This document shows positions 1 to 8,570 of a stretch of DNA of 64,000 nucleotides, piece after piece; the first letter of the stretch is position 1; each line of letters opens with the position of its first letter. The notes under the pieces were generated by a model. The model searched no databases, was not told the DNA's origin, and was given only the letters and a program-made list of their open reading frames with translations. The translations under genes and the position numbers were made by a program. The DNA is from JARRQJ01 sp963761035 (GTDB lineage: Bacteria; Pseudomonadota; Gammaproteobacteria; DRLM01), in NCBI GenBank assembly GCA_963761035.1, contig CAVXFH010000002.1, positions 2,542,001 through 2,606,000 of the forward strand, written 5' to 3'.

Positions 1-1896
1 CGTCGGGGTCGGAGTCGTTGGTGAGCACAGTTAGCACGTTGTTGCTGCTGTCTTGTGTCACTATATAAGTGTCGTTACGGGCTACGGGTGGCTGAATGGG
101 TACACTGACAAAGATGCTGACTTGGCCACTGGAGACGGCACCCTGATTGTCTGAGACGGTATAGGTGAAGTTGTCCGGGCCAGCGAAATTATTATTGGGC
201 GTGTAGGTGACCGAAGCGGTGCAATTGATCGGCGTTGAGCCGGTGCAGTTGGGTCCGGTGATGGCGCTTAAGGCACCATTGGTCGGTCCTGTGTCGATGG
301 CGAAGGTCAAAGCAGTGCTATCCACATCACTGCCGGAAAGAATAATATCTTTTGCCTTATTTAAGTCGGTAGAAATGTTCAGAGGTGTAGCCGTGGGTGG
401 TTGATTAACTTGGGCGACATTTATGGAAACGGTTGCCTGTGCTGATGTCAGTGAACCATCGTTGGTGGTAAATGTGAAACTGTCATTGCTACTGAAATTG
501 GTCTCTGGTGTATAGATAACACTCGCTGTGCATGTACTGGGTAACGTGGAACCGCAATTAATGTTTGTAATTGCGCTCAATGTTCCGTGTAACGGCCCGG
601 TCCCGATGCCGAATGATAGGGAGATGCTGTCTACATCGTTGCCTGTGAGCGTGATAGTTTTCGATACGTTCTGGGTGGCCCCGACAGATAGAGACTCGGC
701 CGTGGGCGGGTTGTTAACCGGATTGATTGTAATGGTGACGGTCCCGTAGGCCCCGTTTGATCCGTCGCTGACGAGATACGTAAAGGCGTCCGTTCCATTA
801 GCGAACGGATTTGGTGAGTAAGTAAAGTTGCCGTTGTAGCGTATCCGTGACGACGGCGGTTCCCTTCGCGCCGTTTGAAACGATGGAGTAGGTAAGAGTA
901 TCTGAGAACGACACTGCCATTTCAATATGCCGTTAATGGCGACATTTTCATCGTGGTTATGGCAACATCGTTGGCGACAGGGGGGAGATTCGTTTTCGAG
1001 TCGTAAATAAATTTTTGCGGATCACACTTCGTTCGTGGATAAGGCGGCGACACTTTGTGGAGACAGATATGTAATCGATAGATTGTTGTGGCTTTGGATA
1101 AACTGTTCGGTGGCGCGCGCCAGATCTGCGGGCGATAGGTTATGGGTCGGTGTTGTTCAGTACACCATTCGATTCAAGGTTATTCGCCATGCCCGAAATG
1201 ATGTCGAATACACTAATTGGATTCGATTGTTTTGTTCTGCGCCAGCTGCGAGAATCCGGCCAGGTACAAGGCATAATCACGTTGTTCCAGCGTGGAGATG
1301 GCGACTTGAGAGATAGCCGGCGGTGAAATGGCGAGGATATTGCCTACATCAAAAAGGTATGAAATTTCGTTGGTCGCGTTAGTAATCGAAGCTGCTAAGG
1401 ATTGGCCCGCCGCTTGGTGATTGCGGGACAGGGCGGCCGCAAGGGTTGTTAGCGGCGTTACCTGAGCCGTGAGGATGCCGCTGGCGGGAAGGTCAGCGTA
1501 TGCCTCCAATTGATCTTGTTGCCTGAGCGATACGACACTGCCCGTCGCCTCATCCACGTAGCTTCCGCCGGTCAAGACGATCGCGACAGGCGTGTCGACC
1601 AGTACGGGTACCTGGAGTTGATAGCGGCCGTTTGCATCCGTGGTCGTCGAGGCGATGGGTGCTGACCCTCTCGTGCCGTCCTGATTTAAGAGATAAACCT
1701 TGATGGCGCCTTGCGCGACCGGTCCTTTATAGGCCAATCCCTGCAGGTTGAATTGGCCGGCGCCCCCGCCACTGCCGCCGCCACCCCCGCCGCCACTGCA
1801 GGCGGACAACAACAGGACGATCGCGCCGAACAACAATGCGGCTGATTTTGTAGTGAAAATTGAGATGGACGGCATATTGATACTTCGATACAACAT
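1..1896 (-). pseudogene. Frameshifted Ig-like-repeat lipoprotein gene, runs off the left edge
   Basis: An intact 227-codon piece (1896-1213) has a signal peptide ending in a lipobox (Leu-Ser-Ala-Cys, Cys33), a poly-Gly linker, and a carboxypeptidase-regulatory-like fold of the kind found at the start of large surface proteins. Reading on towards position 1, recognisable protein continues but changes frame seven times between about 1217 and 838 (codon phases 0,2,1,0,1,0,2,1). Stop codons occur in the segments near 1142 and 1024. From 838 to 1 one frame is open and encodes tandem Ig-like/cadherin-like domains. Known role of such proteins: surface-exposed adhesins or extracellular scaffolds. Inference: a decayed gene, or a locally poor consensus sequence. 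An alternative start is Met8 at 1875. Confidence 0.75.
95..712 (-). repeat. Two tandem Ig-like domain repeats of about 102-104 codons
   Basis: Unit 1 is 712-407 and unit 2 is 406-95, in the same frame. Each begins with Asn-(Gln)-Pro-Pro-Thr-Ala. Each carries a conserved Asp-Val-Asp-Ser segment and a Leu-Ser-Ala-Ile-Thr stretch followed by two cysteines about nine residues apart (probably a disulfide). Each ends with an Asn-Phe-Thr-Tyr-Thr-like strand. A third unit begins at 94 and leaves the window. A fourth, frameshifted unit lies upstream at about 1000-713. This is the usual architecture of extracellular stalk proteins. Confidence 0.7.
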
Positions 1897-2566
1897 TAAT
1901 ACTATAAATGCAAGGTATCACACCACCGGATCGCTCACTCCGCTCAGTTTGGCAGTGATGTGATTCCCGTTGCAATGCCGCCATTATGCAACCACTGATG
2001 CCACCAACAACATCATTATCTATTTTTCCGCCGTGGCAGGCATGGCGAGTAAACCCGATAATGACATTGACTGCCACTTTCCGGATGATATCCGTGTGGC
2101 TTTTGTATTTGAATTATTATGAGCAGGATGCATGCCATTTGAATTATGATAAAAATACAGTATGTTAAAATTGCCGGTCAAGAAAAATTAGCAATTTTGT
2201 AAGGGATATCGACAGATTAGAGGGACGGGTGCCGATGACATTTCCAAGGACCTCGAAGGCGGTATGTGGCGATGATCGTATTATCAGGGAATCAACATTA
2301 CGGACCACCCGGTGTCGATTAAGCCTGGAATGTGTGGTTAACTAATTCTTTGAGTTTGCAATAGCTAAGGATGGAATATTGAACGCTGGCGATGCAAAAA
2401 ACGCACGCCCGGACCGTCATGGCCATGACGGCGGCTTGCGGATCTGACCTTTCACTGTATATATACGAGTTTTTGCCGAGGTTCGCTATGATGCCAGTGG
2501 GTGTGCGGGGAGTCAGCAGCACCCATCATTAATTGATAGCAGTTGAAATAACCAAAAGGGGACGAC
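1897..2566. other. Intergenic region with an 18-bp perfect palindrome
   Basis: 670 bases between the divergent lipoprotein and ompW-like genes. No open frame here looks coding. The only clear structure is the palindrome CCGTCATGGCCATGACGG at 2414-2431, about 135 bases before the ompW-like start, which could be an operator or a hairpin. The porin ribosome-binding site (AAAAGGGGAC) closes the region. Confidence 0.5.
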
Positions 2567-3430
2567 ATGGGGATCAAGAAAAAAAGTTTGCTAACCGCCG
2601 CCGTTGTAGTCGGGTTCCTGTCAGCCGGGGGCGCATCAGCCGTGGAACTTGCTCAGGTTCAGATACACGGTCCGATAGCGGATACCACTGCCGATCAAGG
2701 AGGCACTCAGTTGCGCGGCGATTTACGTCCCTTGTTATTAGCCGACGCGGAAGACTCAGGCAGTGATGAGATTGGTGGTGTATTGGGGTTGCCCGTCCAG
2801 AATCAACGGCGTCTTTTTACTCTCGAAAGAGGGGATATTCTGCTCCGTATGAGGTTCATTGACATCATCCCCAAAGGTGGCAGTGGCGAGGTGTTTATTT
2901 CTCCTTACCTCCCAGTGGCGGGATCGAAACTTTCAGTTAGCGGCGCTACCGGCTTCGAAGGCGATGTGAGCTACATGGTGACGCCGATGCTCGGCGTCGA
3001 GGTTTCCCTGGAGAGTTCTACCCATGCACTCAAGGATAATAGCGGTCAGGTGGCCAGCACGACGGGTAACGGCTCGGACTTGCTAGGCACTACCAGCATG
3101 TTGCCCCTAACCGTAATCGCCCAGTACCATTTCATGCCCAAAATGAGGGTTCATCCGTATGTGGGGCTGGGTTTGAACTATACGCTCTTCAATAAGGAGG
3201 AGTCGGGGTTGAACGGCGTCACTCTCAACGTCGACAATACAGTGGGGCTCGCGGCGCAGACCGGTGTGGATATCGGTATTCACGAAAGGTGGTTTCTCAA
3301 TGTCGATTTGAAGTATATCGATATGAGTTCAACCATGAATCTGTCCAACCCTAACAGCGGTGTTACCGACAAGACCGACTTGAAAATCAGTCCCTGGATA
3401 TTTGGAGTCGGTATAGGGACTTATTTCTGA
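2567..3430 (+). CDS. OmpW-family outer-membrane beta-barrel protein
   Basis: 287 residues with a typical signal peptide cleaved near Ala-Ser-Ala (about residue 25). An unusual ~60-residue low-complexity segment follows before the barrel. From about residue 90 the pattern is OmpW-like: Gly-Asp-Ile-Leu-Leu-Arg-Met-Arg at the first strand, then alternating strands including Tyr-His-Phe...Val-His-Pro-Tyr-Val-Gly-Leu-Gly, ending in a C-terminal Phe as expected for BAM-inserted barrels. OmpW proteins form small hydrophobic channels in the outer membrane. The start is set by a strong AAAAGGGG ribosome-binding site 5 bases upstream. It stands alone. The N-terminal extension makes it longer than the usual ~210 residues. 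Confidence 0.85.
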   Translation: MGIKKKSLLTAAVVVGFLSAGGASAVELAQVQIHGPIADTTADQGGTQLRGDLRPLLLADAEDSGSDEIGGVLGLPVQNQRRLFTLERGDILLRMRFIDIIPKGGSGEVFISPYLPVAGSKLSVSGATGFEGDVSYMVTPMLGVEVSLESSTHALKDNSGQVASTTGNGSDLLGTTSMLPLTVIAQYHFMPKMRVHPYVGLGLNYTLFNKEESGLNGVTLNVDNTVGLAAQTGVDIGIHERWFLNVDLKYIDMSSTMNLSNPNSGVTDKTDLKISPWIFGVGIGTYF

Positions 3431-3574
3431 CGGGCGGCGCGACGGCTTTAATTGACAGCGCTGCCGCAAAATGGATCAAATCCTAATTGGGAAAGGCGCT
3501 TTTATTCTTTATCTACTCAGGAAACGTGAAGGAACATGAGCCCGGCGCTATAATTTGGCTGGGGGCCCGTGACT

Positions 3575-4519
3575 ATGAAGACAGCCGACGCATCGGAGGT
3601 GTTTCTCGCCTGTGAGGAATGTGTCAACCGGTACGTTTCATCCTGTCGCGACCGTGTGGATGGATTCGTCGCTCGGAATTTTTCCGCGCGGGAGTTGATG
3701 CAGTTTCACCGGCGCTGGCTGCTGCGCGATTTCCTGTGCTATCCCATTAACGTGCTCTGGGCACTGCCCTATCTCTTCCTCAGGAAAATTGTCGAAACGC
3801 TTGACAAACTGGGATTCAGCGGCCTGCAACAATTCTTCGCACGCGTGCCATCCGGGATGAAGACCCGCTACGAGCGCGAGGTCGAGTCTCGAATTGAGTC
3901 GGAACTGCTCGAATGGCCGCGGGCTTTGTTCGATCAACTGCGCTCCGATACCCGGCTCGTATCACTCATGAAAGCGGGCGCGCTTTCCGCGAGTGACGTC
4001 TTTCCAGCCGCATCCGTCAAGGCGCTGCTCAAGGAACACTCGGCGGGCCGGGCGGCAGTGTCAAATCTGTCAGGCACGGCGGGAACAATGCTGGTCGGAT
4101 GGCTTATATTCCACGATCAGAACATGAGCGTCGCCGAGGTCGGAAGCCGGCTGGCGCACGAGCACGCCCAAGACCGATCCGCCTCGCACTTCTTTCTCGG
4201 AAAAGGATTAGGCCGGGTCTGGTACGCGGTTGTTCCGCCCGACCCGACCCGAATGGACATGGCGATCGGCATCGGTGCAGCCACCTTGTTGGTCGTCTGC
4301 ATTTATCTTGCGGTCAGTCTTTCGATGGATCCGCTGCGCAAAGCGCTCGGATTGCAGCAGAAGGCCCTTCGGGCATTCATTGATCGGATCGAGGAGCATC
4401 TGCACCTGCAGGCGGCCAAGGCCGCGCGGAGAATGCTTGCGGATTGTTCGTTTGCCGACTCGTCCATGGGCGGTCAATCGACGGCTCAATCAACCCACCC
4501 GCGGCACGAAACGGGGTGA
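3575..4519 (+). CDS. Uncharacterised membrane protein paired with a lytic transglycosylase
   Basis: 314 residues, no family recognised with confidence. It has a hydrophobic stretch at about residues 52-72, a second at about 165-180, and a clear transmembrane helix at about 228-250, then a charged Arg/Lys/Ala-rich helix and a hydrophilic tail. The N-terminal part is rich in Cys and Arg. The ATG at 3575 is preferred over the GTG at 3569 because GGGGG lies 9 bases before it. A TATAAT box sits at 3549-3554 with only a poor -35. The stop is 6 bases before the MltC-like gene, so the two are probably co-transcribed and may act together at the envelope (inference). By eye its G+C is higher than that of the flagellar genes. 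Confidence 0.7.
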   Translation: MKTADASEVFLACEECVNRYVSSCRDRVDGFVARNFSARELMQFHRRWLLRDFLCYPINVLWALPYLFLRKIVETLDKLGFSGLQQFFARVPSGMKTRYEREVESRIESELLEWPRALFDQLRSDTRLVSLMKAGALSASDVFPAASVKALLKEHSAGRAAVSNLSGTAGTMLVGWLIFHDQNMSVAEVGSRLAHEHAQDRSASHFFLGKGLGRVWYAVVPPDPTRMDMAIGIGAATLLVVCIYLAVSLSMDPLRKALGLQQKALRAFIDRIEEHLHLQAAKAARRMLADCSFADSSMGGQSTAQSTHPRHETG

Positions 4520-4525
4520 GGCGAT

Positions 4526-5743
4526 ATGTGGATACGCCGCGCAACCGCGTTCGCCATGGTCATTATGATCGCGACTCTCACCGGGAGTTGTGCCACCATG
4601 AAGACCATCGGCAAGAATGCGCAACGCGTCGCCAACGGCCAGGCCATCGACAAGAAGGGCATGAAGCGCGCGGTGGCGGCAGATACGAAGGATATCGAGG
4701 CGGGCGTGCGGCAGTTGCGCCGCAAATTCGAACAAGCCCTCGCGAAATTGAAGTCGAACGTGCGGCGGCGCTGGGGCGAGAGGGAAACCAAGGTCGCCAA
4801 CCGCACCGTGTACGTAAAATATACCCAGGGATACAAGAGCCGCGTCGTGACCGATTTCGACCATGGAATTCTGATCGTCGAAACACTGGACGACAAAGAC
4901 CCGCGGGAGAGCCTCAAGAAAGCCATCGTCGCCGCGCTACTGACCTCAAGCGACCCTGCATCCGTGGATCTATTCTCTGATAAGGACGTCGAGCTGGATC
5001 CAAATCGCGCGCCATATTTGTATGGGCTCGTGCTCGATAATCGGGGTATGCCGATCCGCACGCGGCGGCAAGCCGAGCAATTTGCGGACTTTCTCGTGCC
5101 GCGGAAGGTTCAGACGCGCGCGGTACGGGCGGATGAAGGCGGCAAGACGGCACGGTTCGTAAGGCTCGCGATGGTGAAGAACTTCGAAGAGAAGGGCGCG
5201 GAGCGCTACCGCGAAAGTGTCGCGAAGTACTCGGCGCAATACCATGTGAGTCCGAGCCTGGTGTTGGCGATCATGCGCACGGAGAGTAACTTCAACCCGT
5301 TTGCCGTCAGCGGCGCGCCGGCTTATGGCCTGATGCAGCTGGTACCGGCGAGCGGCGGACGCGCCGCCTACCAACGCGTGAACGGCGTCAGCCAAACGCC
5401 GACGCCCGATTACCTGTTCGATCCCGAGCATAACATCGAACTCGGTACGGCCTATCTGAGCGTGCTCGGCAACAACGAGTTCAACGCCGTCGACAACCAG
5501 AGTTCACGGGATTACTGCGTGATCGCGGCATACAATACCGGTCCGGGGAACGTGACGCGCGTTTTCGCCAAGGGCAGGAACGAGGCTTTGAGCAATATCA
5601 ATGGCCTCGAGCCTTCGGCACTGTACGATCGGCTGCGGACCTCGCTGCCCTATGAGGAAACCCGTCAGTACATCGTCAAGGTCACGAACAATCGCAAACA
5701 GTTTGTGAACATGACGGCCGCGCGGACCGATGCGAATCCCTGA
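4526..5743 (+). CDS. mltC: MltC-like membrane-bound lytic murein transglycosylase
   Basis: 405 residues. Signal peptide with a lipobox (Leu-Thr-Gly-Ser-Cys, Cys22), so an outer-membrane-anchored lipoprotein is likely. Residues about 40-200 match the MltC N-terminal domain (DUF3393 type). From about 225 there is an SLT/goose-lysozyme-like domain. It has the catalytic Glu in Met-Arg-Thr-Glu-Ser-Asn-Phe-Asn-Pro, then Tyr-Gly-Leu-Met-Gln-Leu-Val-Pro and Ala-Tyr-Asn-Thr-Gly-Pro-Gly-Asn. These enzymes cleave peptidoglycan glycan strands to 1,6-anhydro ends. GGGGTGAGG just before the ATG overlaps the previous gene's stop region, indicating coupling. A weak GC hairpin (5744-5764) follows the stop. 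High G+C suggests a different origin from the neighbours (inference). Confidence 0.9.
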   Translation: MWIRRATAFAMVIMIATLTGSCATMKTIGKNAQRVANGQAIDKKGMKRAVAADTKDIEAGVRQLRRKFEQALAKLKSNVRRRWGERETKVANRTVYVKYTQGYKSRVVTDFDHGILIVETLDDKDPRESLKKAIVAALLTSSDPASVDLFSDKDVELDPNRAPYLYGLVLDNRGMPIRTRRQAEQFADFLVPRKVQTRAVRADEGGKTARFVRLAMVKNFEEKGAERYRESVAKYSAQYHVSPSLVLAIMRTESNFNPFAVSGAPAYGLMQLVPASGGRAAYQRVNGVSQTPTPDYLFDPEHNIELGTAYLSVLGNNEFNAVDNQSSRDYCVIAAYNTGPGNVTRVFAKGRNEALSNINGLEPSALYDRLRTSLPYEETRQYIVKVTNNRKQFVNMTAARTDANP

Positions 5744-6026
5744 GCCCGCGGCTTCCGAACGGGCCCATTTGTCCTCGACGGGGAAAAAAGTATGAGCGCA
5801 TATTCGCGGATTGATGCCGTTTCTGCTTCTTGTGGGAGGTTACGGAAGGTGTGTATGGAAAAAATGGATTCGTGCGTTTCTTCCCTATCGGGAAACACCA
5901 GCCATTCGCGGCGTAGCCGCCAATGTTCGCTAGGAGTGGCGCTGAATTATAAATGGGGAAACTGCTTCAGTCGGAAAGAGGTTCAAGTAATCATCGAATA
6001 ATGGCGGATCTACGGGGTGGAGATTT

Positions 6027-6371
6027 ATGAAATGCAGCCATATAGTCGTACTAATAGTTTCAATTGGATTCGCAGGAAATGTGAATGCTCTAACTGATAA
6101 GCGATTTGAAGCCTGCAAAGCAAGCCTTCTTAAAGCTCAACAGATCGACGTACTCAATAATTTGGATTGGAGACCGCCTAGGGAACCACAAGTAGTTGTT
6201 GGAGCAACTTTTTACATCATGCCATTCGATGCAAAGAAAGGATTTGTTGATATAGTCAATTGTTTTTTAGTGTCGGGAAAAAGTGATAAGCACATGAGCT
6301 TTGATCTCTTGGATTGGCAAACAGGAAAAAGGGTTGGCAGATATGTAGATGGTAGGTTGAATATTCAATGA
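6027..6371 (+). CDS. Small secreted hypothetical protein
   Basis: 114 residues with an N-terminal signal peptide (hydrophobic Ile-Val-Val-Leu-Ile-Val core, likely cleavage after Val-Asn-Ala at about residue 22). The mature part of about 90 residues has two cysteines and no motif I recognise, so a periplasmic location is predicted. GGGGTGGAG lies 4 bases before the ATG, supporting the start. Base composition is clearly A+T-richer than the MltC gene before it, so this edge of the window looks like a patchwork. Function unknown. Confidence 0.6.
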   Translation: MKCSHIVVLIVSIGFAGNVNALTDKRFEACKASLLKAQQIDVLNNLDWRPPREPQVVVGATFYIMPFDAKKGFVDIVNCFLVSGKSDKHMSFDLLDWQTGKRVGRYVDGRLNIQ

Positions 6372-6671
6372 CTACGCCCGTCGTGCACCCTCTCAAAGAG
6401 TGCATTTCAAATGCGACCGCATTTTATCAAGTCGATTTCGCGGATCATTAAGTCATGATGGCGCATTTGTTCCTCCCTTGCCGAAATCATAAGAAAATCC
6501 CATATCATGTCTGGACGGATTATGGGAGTACTGTCACAGGCTTTGCGAAAAGCTTTATCGGTCAACATGCATACAACTCCCCGGAGAGGGCGGTCGGTTA
6601 TACACAATGTTGCCCCCACCTGTTCCTGGATGTTAACGGACGGCCTGACCACTTGTTGGACGCTAAAAACG
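6372..6671. other. Intergenic stretch without a convincing gene
   Basis: 300 bases between the small secreted protein and the tRNA terminator. A short inverted repeat AAATGC-GACC-GCATTT followed by T (6409-6425) could terminate the upstream gene. The open frame running through here on the plus strand continues into the antisense of the tRNA and has no coding character. Confidence 0.4.
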
Positions 6672-6697
6672 TAAAAAAACCCGCAGTTACGCGGGTT
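6672..6697 (-). terminator. Intrinsic terminator of the tRNA-Ala gene
   Basis: Read on the minus strand: AACCCGC, a 6-base loop, GCGGGTT, then a run of T. It lies 34 bases beyond the tRNA 3' end, a textbook rho-independent terminator. Confidence 0.85.
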
Positions 6698-6731
6698 CAT
6701 GGACGATACTGGACTTCTTTGGATAGTGACA

Positions 6732-6807
<76 letters not shown>

Positions 6808-6914
6808 TTATTGTAATGGATGCATCAGGGTATTTCTGACTTGGTCGTCCAAGCCGGACCAGGATTCTATCACTTGTCAGGAAGAACCGCCACGGGGACG
6901 GGCATTACCCGGAC

Positions 6915-7406
6915 TCAGACCTTGCCGAGGGTGCGAGAAGCACTGATATCTTGGCGAGCGCCAGTGGGGCTGTAGCAGTGCCCGGCGCCAAATTCGCCAT
7001 TTCTCAGGATGGACAATGCTTGTTGAACTTGGCGCTGGTTGAGGTTGATGATCTTCCCGTTGACGCTATTACTGTGCCGGCATTGAGAAAGTATTTTTTC
7101 CACTTGCTGCCACAAGGAGACCAAGCCCATTGAACCTTGCGGATCATAATGGCGCAGCACGGCGGTTATGTCGATCTTATTATCAGATGTTTGGCTACGC
7201 ATTAGATCCAAAAATTCCTGGGACAGGGTATCGAGCTGCCATACATGCCGCTGCTTGTCGGCAAGGATTGCCTCCATGTCCTCTAGCTTGTTGCCGGAGA
7301 TGGCCGCATGTTCCTGGGCTAAGGTCTGTGATAGCTGGCACACAGTATCGAACTGTTGTTGAAGTAAACCGCGAAATTTATGCGTGAAGCTAGTCATATT
7401 AAGCAT
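6915..7406 (-). CDS. flgN: FlgN, chaperone for hook-associated proteins
   Basis: 163 residues, almost entirely helical with heptad-like Leu/Gln patterns. It contains the FlgN-family stretch of Glu-Asp-Met-Glu-Ala-Ile-Leu-Ala-Asp-Lys-Gln around residue 43. The C-terminus is unstructured, with a 'YSPTGA'-like tail typical of gammaproteobacterial FlgN. FlgN binds FlgK and FlgL in the cytoplasm and delivers them to the export gate. It is the last gene of the flgA-flgM-flgN set, 8 bases after flgM, so it is probably transcribed with flgM from the sigma-28 promoter. The Met at residue 4 is an alternative start. Confidence 0.88.
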   Translation of the reverse strand: MLNMTSFTHKFRGLLQQQFDTVCQLSQTLAQEHAAISGNKLEDMEAILADKQRHVWQLDTLSQEFLDLMRSQTSDNKIDITAVLRHYDPQGSMGLVSLWQQVEKILSQCRHSNSVNGKIINLNQRQVQQALSILRNGEFGAGHCYSPTGARQDISASRTLGKV

Positions 7407-7414
7407 ACTCCGTT

Positions 7415-7738
7415 TTAAGAAATGGCTCCGCCGCGGGCACTTTCAAAACTTATCAGTTTTTCAGCCACGCGTTGGGGATGGATCTGAAAACGGCCGTCGT
7501 TAATGGCCTGCTTAACATCTGCGACCCGCACAGTATCCACTATTGGCAAATTGGCTATCGCCGTTTCCAATTTTTTAAGTTGCGCCGCAGTATCCGTCAA
7601 GGTTACCGTATCGGTACTGGAAGGTTGTCCTGTTCGTTGCTTTAGCGATGCGGGGTCGGCGCTGCCGACTTGTCCTTTTGCTTCCGCCTTGGCGTTCGAT
7701 AACTGGGTTGGTTTGTGCCCCGGAATCTCGATTGCCAT
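7415..7738 (-). CDS. flgM: FlgM, anti-sigma-28 factor
   Basis: 107 residues starting Met-Ala-Ile-Glu-Ile. The ATG at 7738 is chosen because AGAGGT lies 7 bases upstream and a sigma-28 promoter lies between it and flgA. The longer open frame to 7903 overlaps flgA and would include the promoter. The C-terminal half holds the FlgM signature: Asp-Thr-Val-Thr-Leu-Thr-Asp-Thr-Ala, then two helices ending Arg-Val-Ala-Glu-Lys-Leu-Ile-Ser-Phe-Glu. FlgM binds FliA in the cytoplasm and is exported when the hook is finished, releasing FliA for filament genes. Confidence 0.93.
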   Translation of the reverse strand: MAIEIPGHKPTQLSNAKAEAKGQVGSADPASLKQRTGQPSSTDTVTLTDTAAQLKKLETAIANLPIVDTVRVADVKQAINDGRFQIHPQRVAEKLISFESARGGAIS

Positions 7739-7764
7739 ATTGACACCTCTTTCTGCTAATTGAT

Positions 7765-7791
7765 GTATCGGCTTTACGACACATAGATTTA
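7765..7791 (-). promoter_or_regulatory. Sigma-28 (FliA) promoter of flgM
   Basis: On the minus strand TAAA-N15-GCCGATAC, matching the enterobacterial FliA consensus (TAAA-N15-GCCGATAA) at 11 of 12 fixed positions. It ends 26 bases before the flgM start and lies in the flgA-flgM gap, so flgM would be made both from the flgA transcript and in a FliA-dependent feedback loop. Confidence 0.85.
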
Positions 7792-7802
7792 ATTCAGCCG
7801 CA

Positions 7803-8570
7803 TCACATATTGACTTTGATAATACCAGGCTCGATGACCAGGCCTTCGACGGTACGCTTCGAATGAGCGCTTTGTACTCGCACCCATTGTCCCTCCGTTC
7901 CATCCATCAAAGCGGTGCCCGGCATCCTGACCTCTATGCCGGAATCTTCGGCGAGGATGATGATTTGTTGTCCGCGGCGCACCAACAACGGTGCATCGAG
8001 CATGTCCGTTGTCAGTGCAGTAGCGGCTGACATGGGACGCTTTGCTATCTTTCCAAGAACATTCGAGGTATCGAAGATGTAGGCATCGATATTGCCGCTT
8101 ATCTCACGCTCTTCCAGAGTGACATCGGTTTTCCCGATGGGAGTTCCGCGCAATACTGGGTGCTTTGTCACCACCACCTGCCGTATCACCTTTACTATGG
8201 CGGGTATATAGATGGTCCAGGGTTTGGCGCCCGAACAACGAACGCCGACAGTTGTAGTGCCGGGAAGGCGTCCGCCCGGGGGAAGAAAACCCTCCAACGG
8301 CACGTCGCAGGCGGCCAATTTTAATCGCGAGTCGAGTTTTTTAACCTCGATGGTATGGACCGGAAAGGCCTGTTCGATCTGTTGGACGACGAATGCTCGA
8401 GCGGCTGCCTTGATGGCAATCGGCGATTCCATTTGTATATCCTCGGCGTCCGCCATCGCCGCAACGGTGACTGGGAACAGGATCGAGACGAGAAACCAGC
8501 GCCATGGTTGTCGAGTATGGCAACGAGAGTGGTGGCCTAAACCTTCCTTGCTGTGACCGTTTAATCGCAT
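7803..8570 (-). CDS. flgA: FlgA, P-ring assembly chaperone
   Basis: 255 residues. The N-terminus has a basic stretch followed by a hydrophobic core ending Val-Ala-Ala-Met-Ala-Asp-Ala (signal peptide, about residues 25-42). The C-terminal SAF-like domain contains Thr-Lys-His-Pro-Val-Leu-Arg-Gly-Thr-Pro-Ile and the closing Gly-Ile-Ile-Lys-Val-Asn-Met. FlgA works in the periplasm to assemble FlgI into the P ring. GAGATAGAG immediately precedes the ATG. It heads the minus-strand set flgA-flgM-flgN, divergent from flgB. Many relatives have cheV/cheR between flgA and flgB; here there are none. Confidence 0.92.
   Translation of the reverse strand: MRLNGHSKEGLGHHSRCHTRQPWRWFLVSILFPVTVAAMADAEDIQMESPIAIKAAARAFVVQQIEQAFPVHTIEVKKLDSRLKLAACDVPLEGFLPPGGRLPGTTTVGVRCSGAKPWTIYIPAIVKVIRQVVVTKHPVLRGTPIGKTDVTLEEREISGNIDAYIFDTSNVLGKIAKRPMSAATALTTDMLDAPLLVRRGQQIIILAEDSGIEVRMPGTALMDGTEGQWVRVQSAHSKRTVEGLVIEPGIIKVNM

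Noticed and set aside
1035..1316. Plus-strand frame across the left-edge gene
   Set aside because: It is antisense to the recognisable Ig-like lipoprotein and arises where that gene is frameshifted.
5792..6001. 69-codon open frame after the mltC-like gene, with GGGGAAAA before its ATG
   Set aside because: The protein is Ser/Cys/Arg-rich without structure or signal. The sequence lacks coding character, and nothing around it suggests a partner.
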